From Labyrinthula sp. Ha (Eukaryota > Sar > Bigyra > Labyrinthulida > Labyrinthulaceae): a stretch of DNA of 64,000 nt. The position numbers and the translations under genes were made by a program. Below the pieces are notes generated by a model. That model saw nothing but the letters and a program-made list of their open reading frames with translations, was not told the DNA's origin and made no database searches. The stretch covers positions 1 through 64,000 of the forward strand of contig JAALGZ010000077.1 of NCBI GenBank assembly GCA_015227615.1. Direction: 5' to 3'. Positions 13,340-24,590 of the stretch are shown here, piece after piece (the stretch's first letter is position 1; each line of letters begins with the position of its first letter).

Positions 13340-14587
13340 CTAAAATTCGAAAGGAGCTTTCTCGGGAAAAAAAGTTTCATATGTTTGATGCAAATACTGA
13401 TAAAGTTTTGCAGCAGATTCTCCTGGTTTTGAAACCTCATCATTAATAGTAACAAATTTTGGTCTATGTCTTAACAATGAATCCAACTTTTTCTTTTCCT
13501 CATCAAATACTCCATCTCTTAATGCAACAAAAACAACTTGATCCATTTCAAATTCAGAAGCAAGTAAATATTTTCTACCAGAATATATCCAATAATAAAA
13601 ATATAAAAAACTCATATGAGTATTCTCATCTGTTCTAAACTTTCTAGCACTAGTTTCTTCTTGAGCAGTTGCAAATGGTTCAACTTGCCAAATTTCTTCC
13701 AAAACAGATTTTGAAAGAAATTGTGGCATATGAGAAATAGTTCTTCGAAATTTAAAAAATCCAGAAAAATATTTCCAATCAAAAAGTCTTGAATTATGAA
13801 AAAACCTTAAAGGAATATACCAAGAAAAATAAACTTTTGGACCATAAGTTTGAGAAAAAAAGTCTTCAAGATAGACTGGACTACCAATAAACATATCATC
13901 ATTGAAATATATAAAGTTTTTACTAATTCCAGGTATATCTTGTAGATGTGCTTCTATAGAGTTTGAACTATAAACAGGAAGATGAGATTTAAACATTCCA
14001 GGATACATTTTTTCATGGGTAACAACTTCTATTCTTGAATCTGATGTGTTCAACCAATATGGAATTTGAGACTCTTGAGCTACGACTAAGAAGATTTTTC
14101 GAATCCAAGGCATATTCTTTACTATAGAACGTAGTGCATACTTGAGTTCTTGATTATCTCTATATCTATTTGCAGAGTTGCTATCAGATCCTGCATTAGC
14201 AAAAAAACTAATTATATCTTCAAGAATAGTTAAAGTAGGTTTTTGATTTGTATATTTTTTCTTTGTTTCTAACCAGAGTGGATCTGATCCATTTACATAA
14301 GTTATAACCACATCAACAGGTTCGTTTACCAAACAGTTTTGATTCAATTTAGTTTCTATGTGAATTTCTTCTGTATATTGATATATATTTGGAGATATAT
14401 CAGCTGTTATATATTTAAATGTAATAAACCCGAAACACGCGAAAAATATAAGGCAATACAACAGCACACGTGTGTTACATCGAAGGAAGAAACACTTTAT
14501 TCCTTTCGGTTTATTTGCTGAATCAGAAAAGTTTGTAGGAATAGCAACATAATCTTGCTTTCTATTAGATTGGCCTCGCCATTTCAT
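13340..14587 (-). CDS. Stealth-family sugar-phosphate transferase (GlcNAc-1-phosphotransferase alpha/beta-like), type II membrane protein
   Basis: A 415-residue protein starting at the ATG at 14587; the open frame extends upstream but contains no earlier ATG. A short basic cytosolic tail precedes one membrane segment at about residues 41-60 (LLYCLIFFACFGFITF), which predicts Golgi or ER type II topology. All main Stealth conserved regions are visible. CR1 is at 90-112 (VDVVITYVNGSDPLWLETKK). CR2 is at 141-242 (RYRDNQELKYALRSI, IRKIFLVVAQ, FIYFNDDMFIG). CR3 is at 285-340 (SHMPQFLSKSVLEEI, RTDENTHMSFLY). A CR4-like tail is at 365-390. Family members move sugar-1-phosphate from a nucleotide sugar to a glycan; animal GNPTAB tags lysosomal enzymes and bacterial members build capsules. 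The protein is short compared with animal GNPTAB and lacks its Notch and DMAP-binding modules. The acceptor is unknown. No intron is needed. Confidence 0.88.
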   Translation of the reverse strand: MKWRGQSNRKQDYVAIPTNFSDSANKPKGIKCFFLRCNTRVLLYCLIFFACFGFITFKYITADISPNIYQYTEEIHIETKLNQNCLVNEPVDVVITYVNGSDPLWLETKKKYTNQKPTLTILEDIISFFANAGSDSNSANRYRDNQELKYALRSIVKNMPWIRKIFLVVAQESQIPYWLNTSDSRIEVVTHEKMYPGMFKSHLPVYSSNSIEAHLQDIPGISKNFIYFNDDMFIGSPVYLEDFFSQTYGPKVYFSWYIPLRFFHNSRLFDWKYFSGFFKFRRTISHMPQFLSKSVLEEIWQVEPFATAQEETSARKFRTDENTHMSFLYFYYWIYSGRKYLLASEFEMDQVVFVALRDGVFDEEKKKLDSLLRHRPKFVTINDEVSKPGESAAKLYQYLHQTYETFFPEKAPFEF

Positions 14588-14696
14588 CTTTCGGGTTCTT
14601 TCACAACCGGAGAAAGCCAAAGATTCGTTTTCTGTAATTGACCGATTTGAGTTTCCAAAAGAACCAGGTTTTGGGCAGTGTTGCAGTTCAATCTTC

Positions 14697-14703
14697 TTTT
14701 ATA
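14697..14703 (-). promoter_or_regulatory. TATA-like element upstream of the Stealth gene
   Basis: TATAAAAG on the minus strand, about 110 bp before the ATG. The distance fits a promoter with a 5' UTR, but such strings are common in AT-rich DNA. Confidence 0.25.
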
Positions 14704-15120
14704 CCATTTATCTACTCTGGTGGCAGCCGAGCTTGCCGATCAAAGCATGAGGACGATCATATTGAAACACCAGGCGAATGAGAAAGACACTTAAGGCAAT
14801 GATAATTGAAAACTTTAATTGCTAGAGAATCTGTGAAACAGTAATTTAGTGTTCTCTAGGATTTGTACGTACTAGGTAAAGTAAAGAGTTCAATGTGTTA
14901 ATTTCTGACATTTCGTTAGGTGCTTGGAAAATATGTTCTAGTAAAATAAAATTCTCGCTAATCAACAGTGCAAGAGCACCAAACTAACTGGAAATTATCA
15001 ACATAAAAGGTTATCTAAGCAAATAATTTACTTGAAGACCACGTTTCTGTCCAGTACGGTACTACATTCACGACGGTTAAGAATTACTGAACAATAGACT
15101 GAGAAGGTTTCAAGTGGAGA
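14704..15120. other. No gene seen
   Basis: Intergenic sequence between the Stealth gene promoter and the fossil that follows. Nothing recognised. Confidence 0.5.
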
Positions 15121-17110
15121 TGCAGAATCTTAAAAAAATTTAGAATATATGGACATTCCTCAGAACAAAATAAGTTGTATTAATGAGACGCATAATAATT
15201 CTGTAATAGCAAGCGAACCTGGAAAACCAACAAGGGGTGGAGGCACAGATTAAGTTCTTCTTAGAACCCAAAATAATGTTACATCACACGGTAATCTCAC
15301 CAATCAGCGTCATTTTAATTATATTTTGGGTGAATTCTTACTTATTAATTTAGATATCAAACCACTCTCAGATCTTAAGCTTGAAATAATGCAGGGACTT
15401 GAGTTTTCGTTTGAAAACTTAGGCGAGTTGGGGAAAATAATTAATTTGAGAACGTATCAAGGAAAATAGGTCTTTCACTACCTAACAACACTGAAAACGT
15501 TAAGTCAATTGGGACAAAATCCTTTACTGATTCAATTGTATGATATTTAAACAACTTTTTGGCCTCAAGAAAGGGATGATTATGAAGATGCTAGAGCAAG
15601 TCTTTAAGGGAAAAGTTAACTTACTAGGAGACATTGATACGGAAAATTCACTTGATTTTCTTGCAATCTTAATTATGACTCTCGAACTCCTTCCATTTGC
15701 GGTTCAAGCAAGCCCTCAAACATTGCAATGTTGATCAGATCTATTGTTTTGAAATATAGAGAGAAAGCTGAGCAGGATCATCAACTTGATGTTTCGCTAA
15801 TGGATTTAGAGGGATTAAAACCGTTTGCTATTAAAAATATTACGCGTCTGAGAGTTTGATTCAACCTGATAACAGTCTAATGATTTTATCAATAGCATAA
15901 CGGTGATGTCTTATAGTGACGTAGTGGCAATCCCAGGCTGAAAAAGCCAAAGATAATGTTATTTACTGGGGAGAATAAGGTGAAGGTTTAAGCATTAGAT
16001 AAATGCAACCTTCCACCCTATAAACATTGTGGTGAGTGGGGTCATCAAACACCGGATTGCTCAGCTAAAAAGGATGGGATATCTGCAATCCCTCGACCTT
16101 TCCAGAGGTGCTCAAAGAGAACAAAAAGAGATGAATACTGCGCTAAAAAGGCGAGGGGTCTCAAAGTAATAAATTCAGGAAGAAGATGACGAGTCTGGAT
16201 AGGATGAAAAATTCCCGAAAACTCAACCCGACAATTTTTTTTGTCAAGTTGTAGTCGGTTCCAAAATTCTGGCTTAATATGAGGTCAAAATGCCCGGTGA
16301 ATAGCAAATTTTGGCCAAAAGATAAAAAACGAGCCTCTCCTTACTAGACTCAAGCGCATAAATAACAACATTTACCTGAGTTAACAGAGGGAACTGTGAT
16401 AAAATAGTTAAACTAACGAAAAAATTCTCGTAAGAACAGCTGCTGATTACAAGTATCGGGTGCATTAAAGAAGAATCTATTTTAACTTAACATTCACCAG
16501 GGACTCTGGCACGAAGTATATGTTATAGAAAGTCTTTGTGCTCCTTGTTAAAGTCAACTACTGGGATAACAAGAGCATGAATAACGATGTATTGAAGCAG
16601 ATAGGAATAGCTACCATATCGAAATTAAATAACTGTGTATTCAGAAGGTAAGACCTATTACCTCTCATTACTTGGATCCTCAGGAACATAGGTATTTCTA
16701 AACACTATATGTACAACTCTCCTTGGGACAAATGGTGAAGCAGATTCTAACCCTCTTCTGCCAGCACAAACAATTGCACAGGATACGGATGAAGGATATA
16801 AAAAGGAAAATCAGGCTCAACATTTAAAAGAGGAGCACGATCTCCCAGACATTCCTTATCCTTATGAATTTACATCCCATGAAGACCATGAGTTATTGAA
16901 TAACCTTAAGAATATAGAAATTGGTGCAAATTCTAATAACCCTATAATAGAAGATTTTGAGAGAATCAAAGAGATACAGGGGGAAGAATTCTTGAAGCAC
17001 AAAGGGCTAGCACACCAGATGCACCTTGCAGAGCTAATGCAATTTAGCAAAATAGTTCTTAACTATGGGAACTGCTTCGGTGATAGCGCTAGTCCGATGT
17101 AACCCTCAAA
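15120..17110 (+). mobile_element. Decayed retroelement gag-like sequence with zinc-knuckle segment
   Basis: The plus strand carries long, interrupted protein-like stretches. A region at 15.15-15.85 kb looks gag-like (LKLEIMQGLEFSFENLGEL). A CCHC-like knuckle is at 16004-16060 (KHCGEWGHQTPDC) with Lys-rich flanks. A further open, acidic segment runs from 16.75 to 17.10 kb (IIEDFERIKEIQGEEF). No reverse transcriptase or LTR could be identified, so the family is unknown; an LTR element is most likely because of the knuckle. Broken many times and old. Confidence 0.4.
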
Positions 17111-18522
17111 TCCCAGGCTGCTATCCTAGCGCCTAGAATGAGACATATCAGTTGGAGCTGTGAAGCAATTTCTGATCGAGTAGGAATGACAGTATTTTCT
17201 AGACACTAGGATCGAGAAAATGTTTCGGGCAGAGATGGTTAAGATTAGAAAAAACCCAACCATTTCTATGTGGGTAACAAATGTCCCAAAGAGAGGACCC
17301 AAGAAATAACGGCTTGCTGCCATTAATCTAAGCCTATTCAAACGAGTAACACAGAAAACTTCGAAAAGTTTACCAGATATAGCGATGCTCACTAAGACAA
17401 AGGGGGAGATCACGTTAGAAATGTACGCCACGAAATCCAATTGAGATGTGCAGACTAAATATTTAGACCATTTCCCGCGAATGTAAATATAAAAACACTA
17501 AGACAATGTAGTACAACGGGAGATGCGGATGTAAATTGTATCAGAGACACAACGAAAAATTTAATAATAGACTGGCTTCTTGGAGACCCCTGCAAGAATA
17601 TTGCCGCTCCACAAAGAACAAATAACTGTTTATGAATAACTATATTTCCCCTGTCACAAATTTTCATGGAGTGAAATAAAATTCAAAAAAAGAACACTGT
17701 TTCTTAGATAGGTCAACTTTTAGTAGAGCAAGATCCAGTCAGAACTGAGTATACATTAAGAACTAGCTACGCTGATATTGAATATAACATCTAGCTGTGC
17801 TTTATTTTAACGATAAAAAGTTTGATAAATTTAGAAACTACCCATGTAATGACTTTGGCAGTAAGCAAATCTACCGTAACTTCCTGTATTTGAGGTAAAC
17901 GAGGACTATCATTGTGACATCTAGAAAACAAGTTTGAGTAAGGAGGGCCTAGCAAATATCAACATTTCACGGTAAAAATCCATTGTTATCAAGATTATTA
18001 AGGCTAAAGAACCAGTTGTTTTTTACAATTGATGATTTATCTATTGATATATTTACTTGCGAGGAGTATATTTTTCTCAATAGGTGAGTTTGCGAATAAG
18101 ATCTAATGATGCTTAAGAGAAAATATGACAGGTGATTTAATTTTACTATCCACTTATCAAGATATGCTACATGCTGACAATACCTTAAGAAATATTACAG
18201 CTCTCATAGTTATTGTTGTGTAGTGTACAGTATACTATAACTGGAATGTTTCTTATACAACTTCTGAATTATAGTTTGCAAGAGGAAGAACGTAAATTTG
18301 TGCTCGCTTCTCTGAATATGTCATTGTTTTGAAAAGATAGATAGTTCTGTGTTGCTAAAACTAAATACCTATTTTACGTAGAATACATGGCAAAGTAATC
18401 TCCCTTTAAGATTTTTTACTACATAGACTAGTTATGCCGAAACACCTGATCACCAAGGCGATGGTGTGGAGAGCTATTCGCGAATTGCCCAAAACTCATT
18501 GCATCTGGTTCCTTTTTTTACG
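17111..18522. other. No gene seen
   Basis: AT-rich intergenic DNA between the 15-17 kb fossil and the TFIIIC gene. Scattered protein-like fragments up to about 17.9 kb may be the tail of that fossil. Confidence 0.45.
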
Positions 18523-20581
18523 ATGCAAAGAGATACAAGGTGGAGCCGAAAATCGAAGAACCTCGAGGTACCAGATGAAACCTATGTTTCTATTAAAGTA
18601 TGCTGAAGTTTCTAATAAGATTTAGTTTCCATACAATTATGGTTCATTGAAGGCTAAGTCTTTATTTGAAGACTACTTTCCTGATAAAGAATCTTTTGAC
18701 AAGTTCTTGAAAGACGAAAGTTATTTAAGTGTTAGACTTCCAGAATATACTTATCGAGATGACGAAAACAATACCCAAAATAAATATCATCACCAGCAAG
18801 AATATATATTTGAAAAGTCAAAATCTACAGATGGAATATTTGTTGATGTGGAAAAATATTACGGTGTTGCAGAAACAAGTCAGAAATCGAATGAAGATAT
18901 TATTCTATTAGAGAACAGGTCAAAGGTCAAAGTCACCATTGTTGGAAAAGCAACTAAGCAAATTGATTTCTTAGACCAAAAATCTTGTTTGCCAGACTTT
19001 ACTTTTAGTTTTTCAAAACTTTTTAAAGAAGATGTCTTTTCAAAAATTCCTCAACCTTTTATTTTACATAGTTTGTATAATGTAAAAAAGAATAATAATA
19101 AGTTTTCAAAAGAAGTCGCCGGAAGTTTGATAAAATATGTAAAATTTGAACAGAATCAGACTAAAAACCCAGATAAAGTATTTTTTTTAATCTAAACATT
19201 TTAGGAAGTGTTTGATGAAGATCTTGGACAACAATTGTTTGAACCAAGAAGATTCATAAAAAAAGATGCGGTTTATATAAAGCAAAGTCCCCAACATTTT
19301 GAAAATAACCTTCCTTACTTTGTAAAAGCAAAAGTTACAAAAAAAGAAAAAGAATCTGAAAACCCTGCTGAACAAATAAAACCAATGAGCAGAAAAAAAA
19401 GATCAAGTCATATTCATAAGTATGGATCGCAAGGTGATATTATTCCAATTCAAGCATTAAGAGAATGGTCTCCTGATGAATTTCCTAATTTGCCAAGTTT
19501 TCTACCTCCGCCTAAACCTGAAGGAGTACAATCTGGTCTCTGGGATAGGATTCAGGAAGCCTATGAAAAGCGACCAATTTGGGTCTCCACTGCTTTGGCA
19601 AGTTATTTGAATATCACTGTAAGAGAAGTGAACAGATATATGCCCTATTTTGCTACCAAAGCTTCTGTAGGAGCGTTTAGTCAAGGACTGATTCGGTACG
19701 GATATAATCCCAGACTTCCAGAGAATAAAATTTCTAGGATTTATCAAGTAATGCGGATCGAATCACTTACAAGAACTCAATTAGATAGCTATGAAAAAAA
19801 CTGTGGCAAGCCTCTGACTTTATTTGGGTATCCTATTATGATTAAAACCCTCTTCCAAATATGTGACATCAGGGATCTTGCTATTAGAAAAATCTTGAAG
19901 TTTAAGTTATCGGATGATCTGTCGTATAATGATCCTCGACTGGAAAGTACAGCTTTTTTGTTTATTATTTTAGAAAATCCAGATCTAAGAGTTTTTGGTT
20001 GGATAAATTCAAGAACACTTTTTGCAATAAGAAATCAGATAAAGAAACTGATTTTTGAGAAATATAATCTTGGTGTGAATAGTCGACTTGCAAAACATAA
20101 TGCACAGAGTGCAGAAGAAATAGCAGTTTCTCAAGATATACCTTCGTGGGAAAATGAAAATTGGAAAGAAGAGAAACTCCCGAAGGGGAAATTGGCGCAT
20201 ATTAAAGCTGGTCTGGAGGCAGCAAAGTCGTCGAAAAAACCAAATCACAAGGCTGACTCTGTTCCCGTACTTGTTCGAAATAAGAGTAAACGAAGAAAAA
20301 CAGACAACAATAAATCATCATTTCAACATATCACAAGAGATGTAAAAATTGATAGAGGATCTTCCAAAAAGAAAAAAGTTCCTGTTAAGCCTGGAAAAAA
20401 AAAATTGTCTACTATGAAAAATGACTCCGGATTCAAGTTGAAAAAGAAGAATCCCAAGGTCCAGATTAATGCGCAGAAGCAGGAACCAAGTCAGGCCCAT
20501 GAGCCTACGCGTGAAGATGTTGAGGCTGCTGACGCTTTTTCACTTATTGGAGAGAGCGATGTGAGCTCTCTGAGTGATTAA
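18523..20581 (+). CDS. Transcription factor IIIC subunit 5-like (tau95 family), three exons
   Basis: Exons 18523-18597, 18626-19177 and 19205-20581 give 667 residues. TFIIIC binds the internal promoters of tRNA genes and recruits TFIIIB for RNA polymerase III; tau95 contacts the A-box side. The N-terminus (YVSIKFPYNYGSLKAKSLF) lines up with the family's start (VCVEYPGVV...), followed by an LSVRLPEY strand matching LELYFRP. After residue 209 comes the linker LPSFLPPPKP. The hallmark winged-helix block begins near 331 (KRPIWVSTALASYL), with RYMPYFATK and LIRYGYNPRLPENKISRIYQ at about 350-385. The tail is Lys-rich and then acidic (ending SDVSSLSD). The start ATG at 18523 is the nearest that keeps the N-terminal motif; an additional upstream exon cannot be excluded. 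In-frame stops in the raw DNA fall only inside the tiny introns. Confidence 0.82.
18598..18625 (+). other. Spliceosomal intron, 28 nt
   Basis: Begins GTATG and ends ATTTAG, with CTAAT 14 nt before the end. Removing it joins VSIK to FPYNYGS in phase 0, restoring the N-terminal tau95 motif. The downstream frame has a stop (TAG) whose last two bases are the acceptor AG. Confidence 0.65.
19178..19204 (+). other. Spliceosomal intron, 27 nt
   Basis: Begins GTATTTT and ends CATTTTAG, with CTAAAC 12 nt before the end. Length is a multiple of three and it holds an in-frame TAA. Removing it joins NPDK to EVFDEDLG in phase 0, so splicing is what keeps the reading frame open. Confidence 0.8.
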
Positions 20582-20599
20582 TGGTTTTAATCTTTTCCC

Positions 20600-23500
20600 T
20601 TAAGTCAAAGGATACTTGTATCTGTGAGTTTTCTTGGTTGTTTGGTATCCATTTTATGGCTAGGTACAATTTTCAGAGTATAAGGAGAAGAATGACTATA
20701 ATTCTAAAATGATGAAAAAGTATATACCCCGTTCTCTCCTATTTGACATGGTTAGTATTTTCTTCCTCCTTGAGCATCATCTTTTGATATGATATTGCTG
20801 CCAAAATATGTTCAAGTATTGTACGAATAGTAAAATGTGTCTTCGAAGTTGCATCACTCTATAAAATAATTTAAGTCTCCGCACTAAGGCACTTAATCTC
20901 TTATCTTTTCCCTTTCACATGTACCAAACGTGAAAGTACTCTTTTCAATGCTTGACTGTGTTGCTTCCTTAGTTCAGCTCCGAATAAGTTGAATCAGTTT
21001 AATGTCTGATGAAGTTCGGGTCTTATGCCTTTTGAAATTTTCTGAGGCTCTAGATTCTACATTGAAATAGTATCGGGTTCTGTGGATATTCCGTTCTTTG
21101 AAAGTAGTGATTTGATATGTGCGGGGTCTCATAATCTTTTCGGCTTTTCACATGAGATGTCTCTTTCAGTTCGTAAATATAGTTAACAATACCTAAGTGC
21201 ACTTAGCTTACCAGTTTGCTAATCTGATATTCGACTAATTTAGTGTTGGGCTTTGGTACCTTTGATGTTGTAAAACTGGAGTATCTTTACCATAATCTTA
21301 TTTCCTAAGCCTGCCTTCTTTGATGAAACAGGAATGTTATATACATATACCAAGTCGAGAACAACATCATTATTGTCGGTTTAGATCTTATGGGGTGTAT
21401 TCCCGACTTAGCAGCATGGGAATCCCAAACTTCTTATTTCTTCATCTAGATAATTATACCATGCTTTTCTGAACTCTCTCAAATCATATACCGCACAGTC
21501 ATTTAACGGAAGAAGTTTGAAAGACAAAGATATCCTCTATATTCATTTAATAAGAAAAAGTCATTCAACGAAACTAGTTGCACATTAAGAGAAGCGTTAC
21601 TAAAGGCTATTTTGCAAAGATAATTCCCATGTTCAACTATGAAAAAATAACAATTAGTTCCTCTGTCAATAACTGGACTCTAAGTGCATTATAACGTTAA
21701 GTTTTCTTTTATATTTGCGGCAATGTAGACTTTCTGAATGATATCCTTCAATATGATGTTTCTGTCGGCACCAATATATTAACACCGTCATATATTCCTG
21801 CCTTGATTTGAACAAGTTGAAGTTGAACATGATGAAAACGCTTTTTTTGATCATTTGATTAGATCCTTCAGATATCGTTTTCCTATTGTTTGAGCACACT
21901 AGTATACCTGATGTTAACATAAGATCATAAACTTTCACCTCCTTGAATATTATTGTAGATCATATATCTTCTACTTGAATCCATTTTGCTTCAATGTCTT
22001 TAGTTTCACCCAAAGTAAGCTGCACCCAGACTGAGTATGCACGCTTACACTCCTGGTGCCTGTTCTTATCCAATGACAAAGTTTGTTTCGAATATTTTTT
22101 GTTTTAGTATTTGCGAAAGCTGTTTGTGAATTTTAATCGGTAGTGTTGTTGTCTTAAAGTTGCATATTAGTAACTATTTTTATTTCTTTATTCATAAGAA
22201 TCGATATCTATGTTCCATTTATATTTTCTACGCCACCAAGTTCTTGTTTGGATATCCACGTTGAAAGGTTTGGGTAAACATATCTCTTTGAAGATTCTGG
22301 TGATTAGTATATCCCTACATACTGTATTTAGACTTTGACTCTCATAAATTATGCGCAAGGTTCTAAATATTTTTGTTCTCTTGACTACAACCTTACCTTT
22401 TTTCATTTTAGTATAACGGATATAAGCTTTTGCTTGAAGTTATAAAAGTGTTCCCACGTCGATTTTTTGTTAGAGAAAAACTCACCAATATATACAACTA
22501 TGCAACATCCTGATATTAAATTAATAAATATATATTAAAGAGGGCGCTCAAGACCTTGAAGGTCTGGATTTTAAGGTTACTGATTTTGAGGCGGTTTCAT
22601 ATCCGGTTATTCTATTTTATCTTTGCGTTATAATACCTCTGGCATTAAACATAGTAGATGTTGCACAACATCCTCTAAAATTAGCATGTGCTCAGATATC
22701 TAGTACTCTAATATCATTTGGAACATTTATCTTCTGTTATTTGCCTTGAATAATGTAGATGTCAATGTACGCTCTACAATTTCTTAATATTGCCTCTTAT
22801 TTTGATCTTACTTTGTCATAAGATTTGCACACCTCTCCTGATTTTTATTTAGTTTTTATTCGCTTATGATATACTCTTGTTCTCTTGATTTTTCTTTGAT
22901 TTTTTCTCAAATTTCTAAGACTTGTTTTTAATAACTTCTTGAGAGATATTACGTCTCCTTCAGATGCAAAACATTATCTTGGTTGACTAACTAGAAGAAG
23001 ATTACAGAAAAATCTCTCTCCAAGTATTAGTGCTCCCCTTAAGATTACTCTCTTACTCTGTCACAACTTATAATTGAGGGATCGTTTTCTGAGCCAGTTA
23101 TAACTCTACATGCAACATATTCTAGGTTAACATGTCTCGAGATACCCTGGTTTTGTATGTTGAACCGGTTAACTGACTCTTACCTAACGTTGCTTTCTAT
23201 TGTTGAAGCATTGTGAATCTCTGGGCTGTTGGTTGATGTGTTCAATTTTCATTTTCTATAATAGTTTCGGGGTATACTTTTATTATGTATAGAATCTCTT
23301 GGTTCAATTCCCTTACAAGGAGTGTCGTGTTGGTTATTGTGAGTATTACTTTTTTCTATTTCTTGGACTTCTGAGCAAATTAATATCGGATTTCTTGTTA
23401 ATATAATGAATCTATATTGCTTTATAACATAACTCTAAAAACTTTTCCAGAGCCAACAAGATTTACCAGACTATCTGATTCAGCATAAATGCAGCATTTG

Positions 23501-23700
23501 TACCAATTCGCTACTAATTTATGAAACGTAGCTCCCAAATTCCAAAATTTTAGACTAAGGTTATTTTTTTCGGATGAAAAAGATTCTGGGAGCAAAAATC
23601 TAGTCTTTCCGTATGTGTTGTACCAAGTTTGAAACCTTACCACAGTTACCACGGAATCAGTTCCTACGATTTTCTCTACTATTTTATCTGCTATTTTGGG
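20600..23700 (-). mobile_element. Decayed Ty1/Copia LTR retrotransposon
   Basis: The minus strand shows a protease-like segment at about 23.43-23.55 kb (GATFHKLVANW...) and a clear Copia reverse-transcriptase stretch at 21.29-21.48 kb (KAWYNYLDEEIRSLGF, then LDLVYVYNI and PVSSKKAGL). The order and spacing fit one element read right to left. Integrase and RNase H could not be made out, and no LTR pair was found. Broken very many times, so among the oldest elements in the window. The ends given are approximate. Confidence 0.6.
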
Positions 23701-24590
23701 GGTGATAATTTTAAAGATATTTCATTTATAACCCCTTGTTCTACGATATGAACCTGTATTTCCTGATTTTATTTATCTAACTTTTTTACTCATAGAGTTT
23801 TTAAAACCTTTAGTCCGTTTTGTTTCAGTAAGGAAGGTTTTGGGTTTGGTATCAAAGACTTCGGAGCCCTATTTCCATTTCAAAGGTTTGATTCTTAATC
23901 ATACTTATTGTTTTCATATATTTTCTTTTTTTATTTATCTTCTTACCTTATTATTCGATACTTAATTTTATTTATTTTATAATTTTCATTGCTTTTCTAC
24001 GCTTGTATGTGTAAACTATATTGAACCGGAGTTGTGAGTGCATATACTCTTATAAACTAAATACTTTCAATAATATTTACTTGCGGAAATAATTTCTGTA
24101 TATATTTATATCTAAAAAATTGAACACTTAAAAATTAAACGTGTCTGCTCAATAACCCAGCACCTTCACATTAGTATTGAACAAAATCACAAAATGTCAG
24201 GTTAACAAAAGATTAAAAGAACGTTTTTGGAATCATCTATAGTTTTGTTTGCTTTCATTATTTCTGAATTTTAATAGTAATTGATAATATTCTAAGCTAT
24301 GCTTTGTACAAGGTCTTTTGAATGTGCGTTTTTTTCACCTTGCCACGCCATCATTGGTGTTAAAAGTACTTTTCACTACTAAACAGAATAATACAGCAAC
24401 GAGCATATAAAACAAGAACGATAAACACATTACTGAAAATTTTAATATATGATACTATAAGTACTATAACACTATGGTAGATGAAATAATTGCAACTTAG
24501 CCGAGGTCCTCGTTTTCTATTTATTTTGTCAGATTGGTAACTCAAACTAGGATTGACTTTGAATGACACAGTGGTGTATTACTGCAGAAA
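23701..24590. other. No gene seen; upstream region of the carrier gene
   Basis: AT-rich intergenic DNA. No clear TATA element or other site stands out before the carrier ATG. Confidence 0.5.

Noticed and set aside
18434-18625. Separate small gene
   Set aside because: The frame overlaps the tau95 first exon in another phase and has no recognisable motif; the second frame is the one that continues the family start.
18598-19204. Reassigned stop codons, as in ciliates with small introns
   Set aside because: TAA, TAG and TGA all terminate clear genes here, and in-frame stops within genes occur only inside GT-AG segments of 27-30 nt. The standard code explains everything.
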